64,000 nt of DNA, from NCBI GenBank assembly GCA_013396635.1, contig WBMW01004965.1, positions 1,839,295 to 1,903,294 of the forward strand, in the 5' to 3' direction. Origin of the DNA: Penelope pileata (lineage: Eukaryota; Chordata; Aves; Galliformes; Cracidae). Each line of letters begins with the position of its first letter. Position 1 is the stretch's first letter. The position numbers and the translations under genes are program-made. Below are positions 58,970 to 64,000 of this stretch, in pieces. Under the pieces are notes generated by a model. It saw only the letters and a list, made by a program, of their open reading frames with translations. It ran no database searches and was not told the origin of the DNA.

Positions 58970-61582
58970 TCAGCACCTAATGAATAGGGGAATATGGGAA
59001 AACCTTGCAATCTGTTGCTTTGCCTGCCCTGATTCCAAGCAGGTAACAGGACGTTCTGCCTTGGCACCCCGGCACCTGGCTGCTTGGGCTGAGATGGGAT
59101 GGCTGCACCCTTTGGACCACAGTTGCTCTTTATAGAGTTTGGGTGCTGCTTTGTTCATTAGCTTGTGCTTAAACAGTGTTCTAATAAAACATAATGTACA
59201 CAAATAAGCAAAAACATGTTCCACTCCCCTCCATCCCAATAAAATCTGTTGTGTATAGCTTTCTCTTACATAACCCGTCTGACTCCAAGAACAAATGTCC
59301 CTAATTTCTTCTGGATGTTAAGCTTTGTGGAGATTTAAGGAGCAATTTCTCTCTCTTTTCCTCCAGCTCTCACAAAGTATTACAATAAGGAACCGCAGTG
59401 ACAGACAATACTTAAAGGTATGGTTTAGAAGTGATTCATCTGTGAAACGCAGCACAGCATATTTTATTGTATTTTAGCTAGTAAAAGCTGTGCATTCTAG
59501 CCCAGCTCTGCCATACTGCAAGGTAAATTATACTTATAGGAATCCCAGCCACCTAGCTGAACATAAGTACCCTCTATACAAGAGTTAATGCAGTAGATTT
59601 GTACTCAGACATGTATTTGTAAAATATTTAAGCTGCATGAAAAGGGCATCTGTAGGAAGATATGATTACAGGATCACGTAAGCGTAGCACAGTGCTGTCA
59701 TATTTTAGGTTTAAGCAGCGATCATTAGATGGCTGACGCTGCGCGCAGGGAGGAGGGGAGAGACCTCTCAGAGCTGGGTGGGAGAAGGGGAGCAGGCTGA
59801 GCCCAGCATCTGCTGCAAGATGGCCCCAGCGTGAGGGACTGGGTGCACTGAGACCCCCCTGCGTGGTCATCTCTCAGCAGGTGAAAGCAGCTGTGGGAAA
59901 CTGCCTTCTTGTTCGTGCTTTATGCTTGCTACGTCCCAGGCAGGAAAGCACAGGTGATCAGGAGATGCTCTTCTCAACTTGATAGCGGTAACTTGTCATT
60001 CCAAGGCTGCTAGCGCTTTCCAAATGCACACAGCAATTTCACAAGCTCTCCAACATACCTGGGCAGTGCATTGCAGCCTCCTGGCATGAAGCAGCTCAAT
60101 CTGCTAGTGCAATAGCTTTCAGGAAAGCAGAGAACCATGGAATCAGTCCTTACTGCAGAGGGGCTGAACTGGAACTGCAGAAAACAACACACACCTCTGC
60201 ACTTCGACCACAAAGCCTTGCTGAGCTCTAAGCAAGCCAGACTTGATTTTTCTAGGGGCTTGAGTCTTACTTTTTCACAGTGCTAACAGTTTCCATCCAA
60301 AGAAGAGGACATACTCAGGTACTACAGTGTTGGAAAGTTTTGATGCCTTGCCCTAAATCACACAGTCTAAATCAGCTCCAATTCACTGAAGCACTTTAGC
60401 AGCCTTCCGTTGACTTCACAGAGCTCTGAAAGAGTGTTAAGTGCATGCTTGAGATCTGCTGAATCATACAGCAAATAAGATATGCAGAGCTGATCTTTAA
60501 TATAACCTACTGATTCATGTAAAAACTACGCATTTCCCGCAAAGCCTACTTTGAGTTAATTAATGGGCATTAAGGACTCACATTTTTCTCGTGAAGAAGG
60601 GCCCCAAGGGATCACAGCAATTTATGCTCAGACCCTGAACGACACCAGTGTGATCTTCCCATGGAGACAAAGCCCCCAGCGCTCCCTGTGACAGTCCTTA
60701 CAGCCAGTGGATGGGTCTGAGCCACCTCTGGCACCCCACAGGTCAGCAGCCTTTGGCCCAGCCCTTCCATCCCCTTGGGCTGGACATGTGCCCATGGCAT
60801 CACTGGTTTTAGGGGGAACGAGGGGTGTCTGCACCCTGGGAAGGAAGGAGAGGAGCAGGGACCTGCCTTCCTGAACACGTTTCTGACATTTTACACAATT
60901 GCACCAATTCCCATTGCTGTCATTACAACGTTCTTCATGAGCTTCGTGATCTGCAGCTCTGATCCTTAAAACTGCATAGACTGGCTGAGGTTTCTTTGTC
61001 TCTGTGTTTTTGCCCCCATTATTGGTACTCCAGGGCTGTTCCAGAAGCTCACTCTGCTGGTGGCAACTGCTTAATTACCACTCTGATTCTACTTAGCCTT
61101 ATGTCAACATTGCCTGTTTCCTTTCTGTTTATTCTCCTAGAAGTCATTGCTCAGCCCCATTCCCAGCCCTGTGTGGTCCTCCTTTGGCTGGAAAAGCAGA
61201 GGAAGGGAAGAGAGTGTTATGGGCAGCACTGGAGCAATAAAATTGGTAGTGTGGTAAGGGGAGGAGTGAGCCCAGCAAGGACGAATGCCTGGGGTGCTGG
61301 TGGCATTGCAAAGCTATTCTTTACAGCAGGGAAGAGGATGTCCAAGGGCAAGGGTTGGCTTTTAGGGGACTCCAGCTGTCTCCACCAGGTGAAGCCACCT
61401 CATGCTTGGCCTCAAACTAATCTTCCTCAAGAGGACTGAGGCTGCTCTGCATGTCTGCAAGTATGAGCAGCAATAGGATAAAGTTGGCCAGAAAGAGAAT
61501 TGTTAAAACAGCTTTTGTGCAGGATGTGGAATGCTCGAGTGGACTCAAAGCACAGAATTACATTCACCAGCTCTCAACTATT
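58970..61582. other. no gene recognised
   Basis: Unique DNA. A good minus-strand donor (CCAG|GTATGT) at about 60055-60061 follows an open frame (60010-60213) but lacks a clear acceptor. AT-rich conserved-looking sequence lies at about 59450-59650. Confidence 0.45.
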
Positions 61583-61745
61583 TGGCCTTGGGAACACCAT
61601 ACTTCAGGCTTCTTGTCCCCATCTGTGACAAACAGGACAGTAATAGTCACCTCTCCCCAGGGTATTGGGAGGGTTGATCAGTCAACGTCTCTAAAGGGTG
61701 TGGGCCATTTAAAGAATTAAAGAAATGATAAGTATCATTATTGTT
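61583..61745 (+). repeat. MIR/CORE-SINE relic, with a second fragment at 61752-61777
   Basis: In order: 'ggccttgggaacaccatact' (matching GACCTTGGGCAAGTCACTT), 'cttgtccccatctgtgacaa', 'gacagtaatagtcacctctc', then 'agaaatgataagtatcatta' near the MIR 3' end (AAGTGTTAGCTATTATTATT). Just downstream 'cctgtgccttggttccccat' repeats the MIR core box GTGCCTCAGTTTCCCCAT, suggesting a second fragment or a rearranged copy. Confidence 0.6.
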
Positions 61746-61777
61746 AATCTTCCTGTGCCTTGGTTCCCCATTTGTAA

Positions 61778-62533
61778 GCCCTCCTGTAGCACGTTCTGAC
61801 TCCTGCTTCCTCGCGGAGCTCTGCTCGAGGTCTCGCCTGGAGATGAGCCCTCCAGCCACTGCAGCTCGTAGCTGGAGCCTGCTTGGAACAGGCCCCAGGA
61901 AAGTGCTGAAAATTCAAAGTTTTCCTGCTCTGGGAGGTTTCATCCCATTTATGAAGTGTATTATTATTAATGTAGCATGTTCTTGTGTTGCAGAAGAAAA
62001 CAAAACTACTGACCCCTGGGTGCGCATATATCCCTGTGTAGGCATCCCTTCGATGACCAGGAGCCAGTGTCCCCTGGTGTCACACTCCAAGAAGTCCCAC
62101 TCCCCCTTTATTGGAGATTTACATTTTCTGGTGTCAAGTTTATGGCCTTTACCCATTTGCTGTAAGCCCATTTACAGTGTAACTGTTGACATCTGAATTG
62201 ATTTCCAAGACAGAGCTGCAAGTGGTCTTGTAAACAGTTGTCAGCAACAGTTGTAATTAAAGAGCACAGAGTGCAAACACAGACCACAATAGCAGCCTGT
62301 AGGAGTTACACTGCTGTATCAGCTTTAATGTGGAGAAGCCCTTAGGGCCATATCAGCGCTTACAAGGGTTTGTTGATGGTTTTCCCTCCCTCCTCCCCTC
62401 TTCTGAAAGGGACCGAAAAAAACCAAACCTAACAAAGCTTTTCCTTAGGGAAAGGGAAGGAGCTGATAGTGTGAGATATGCCAAGCCCTCCACAACAGGG
62501 AGATGGGACAAAGGTGACACCTCCCTTCTGCAG
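61778..62533. other. no gene recognised
   Basis: Unique DNA. The 151-codon frame 61741-62196 starts inside the SINE relic and is unfamiliar. Confidence 0.45.
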
Positions 62534-62614
62534 AAGGACTCTCAGCCCAAGGACATCTCTGTGGGCCCTGAGCATGGACCACATTGCTGGGGTGGGAGGA
62601 ACAAGCCAAAGGAG
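62534..62614 (+). other. exon-like segment (81 bp, phase 0-0)
   Basis: The acceptor ACACCTCCCTTCTGCAG ends at 62533 and the donor AAGGAG|GTGAGG begins at 62615. The 81 bases between are 27 codons open in phase 0, beginning KDSQPKDISVGPEHGPH and basic toward the end. The same frame is open from 62330 to 62647, so the open state is not informative by itself. No family is recognised. Listed because both splice signals are above average. Confidence 0.2.
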
Positions 62615-64000
62615 GTGAGGACGTGGAAGGAGATTGCTGGGGATTGATCCACTGGCCCCAAAATTCTGGAGAGGTGGTTACAGCAGAGACTGTCTGTACC
62701 TGGAACTGGCTGCAGGTTAGCTGATTTCACAGTAAAATAACCCATGACTCAGTTTATTTTGTCTGACGTGGATCATTTGACACTTTAGTTCACACTACTG
62801 AACACATTCTGGAAGTGGACCTGCTGAAATTCGCCTGCAGCAAGACTGAAGTAGATCTCCAAAGAGCTGTTGAACCTCTGCCAGCTGCTAAGGAGAGCCC
62901 ACACCTTGCTGTCAGCTGCAAGCACTGATCTCCTCACCTGTGCGGTCTCCCCTGGCTCCCAGAATGGGCAGCTCTCTTCCATTTAAAAGGAAATTCTCAA
63001 GCAGCTGTGATCTTTTGTGTTGTAGTGCTGTGCTGAGATCCTACATGTTGTTTTTTGTTGAGAGTGGACTCATGGGGCCTTGTCTACAAACAAATACATC
63101 CATTGTGGCTGGGAGCACAGCCAAAGTGCTGTGGGAAAGCAAAGGAGCTTGAACAACATGGTAAGAATGTGACGGGTAATAATAGGATTTCTGGGGCTGT
63201 CTGGACTGTGGGAACTGGGAATGCTCCTGTGCTGAGAGAAGACTTCAGTATTTGTTGTCTTCTCCTGAGCCCTGATTTTCCTAGAAAGGAGATGGAGCTG
63301 CCTGGAAGGAGGCCACAGTTTGCTCCAGGGGTGTTCCCAGCCTGGGCTGCAGGCAGGGCTGTGGAACATGCCATAATCTTGCTTATAAGGCACAATTACA
63401 GCTCCATATATTTGTCACAGGTCATGGTGCCCACATCAATGCTTCCTGATTAATCCTGGTACTCAGCCTCATCAACCCACTTAATGCTCATTAATTTCTT
63501 ACATGCAGATCAAGAAGAGTGACCTGGGAGACTAAGGGAGCCCCTTGTAGCGGGTGCACCCACCCTTTGAGCAATACATCCCCTCCTTCAGGAGAGCAGA
63601 GGTGAACCTCCTCTTCCAAAAGCAGCATGGCTGTAGGTAGGTAACCATCTCAGAGTTGCTGGGTCAGAAGGATAAGAAATGCAAGAAAAAAGAGCAGATT
63701 TAATGAGACATTAGGCTGTGGAGGGAAGGTTGAGTCAAGTCATGGGTTTGTAGTTGGATGCTGATTTGCACTTCTGCTTTGTGATGATGTAAGCTGTAAC
63801 TTTGCTTCTGTGCACTTCTTGGGATGAAACGTTCCTCCGAGCTCTTCTGGTTTGATTTCTGAACTACTCAAAGAACAAACTCTATAAATAGTTCTCTGCT
63901 CAGTCTTTGGAGTTCTAGTTAAGCAAGCCAAACACTTTCTTCTAGGAACTGGTGGGAATACAGTGCATCTCTATCAGCTCCAGAATTGCAGAGGTTATAG
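62615..64000. other. no gene recognised
   Basis: Unique DNA to the window end. Minus-strand donor CAG|GTGAGG near 62935 and plus-strand donor ATG|GTAAGA near 63162 are unpaired. Frames of 103-132 codons at 63055-63453 lie on both strands. Confidence 0.45.

Noticed and set aside
1..64000. tRNA, rRNA, known microRNA, or intact retroviral element
   Set aside because: None was recognised by eye on either strand. The tRNA-like phrases found belong to diverged SINE relics and lack a complete cloverleaf.

Overview
The window looks like avian nuclear DNA, probably from a galliform bird. The main evidence is three CR1 LINE 3' ends (34632-34920, 40493-40816 and 52517-52590), one of which carries the diagnostic ATTCTATG tail repeated three times. 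Other support comes from a low density of interspersed repeats, very old MIR/CORE-SINE relics, a hAT-Charlie-like short DNA transposon, and no mammalian Alu or L1. Four single N characters (3869, 4369, 18016, 24570) mark collapsed assembly gaps. The species is inferred, not proven.

I find no protein-coding gene that I can name. Open frames reach only about 227 codons, are stop-limited rather than exon-limited, and resemble no family I recognise. The window is best read as intergenic or deep intronic DNA. A few short segments have good splice acceptor and donor signals around an open frame: 39421-39468, 46651-46716 and 62534-62614 on the plus strand, and 18411-18479 on the minus strand. One has good splice signals but no open frame (34321-34492, possible lncRNA exon). 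One is a signal-peptide-like start followed by a donor (10332-10428). All are low-confidence candidates, because 64 kb of random DNA also produces such combinations.

Layout. 1-3122 is unique sequence with a regulatory-looking stretch near 2470-2780. 3123-4586 is a disturbed segment in which two blocks (160 bp and 217 bp) occur twice around two gap characters and a CpG-rich piece. I read this as an assembly error around a CpG island, i.e. a possible promoter. 4587-26626 is unique DNA with three MIR-type or other old repeats, two conserved-looking AT-rich blocks and two gaps. 26627-40492 holds microsatellites, a purine-rich tract and one CR1. 40493-40816 is the best-preserved CR1. 40817-56990 is unique DNA with one short CR1 and a perfect 14-bp-arm hairpin. 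56991-57252 is a 20-bp minisatellite with a 100-bp higher-order period. 58800-58961 is the hAT-like element with flanking direct repeats. 58970-64000 is unique DNA with another MIR relic.

No operon, CRISPR array, rRNA or tRNA gene was found. I did not find an undescribed biological system here. The most useful observations are the assembly duplication around the CpG island, the minisatellite open in all six frames, the hAT-like insertion and the exon-like segments.
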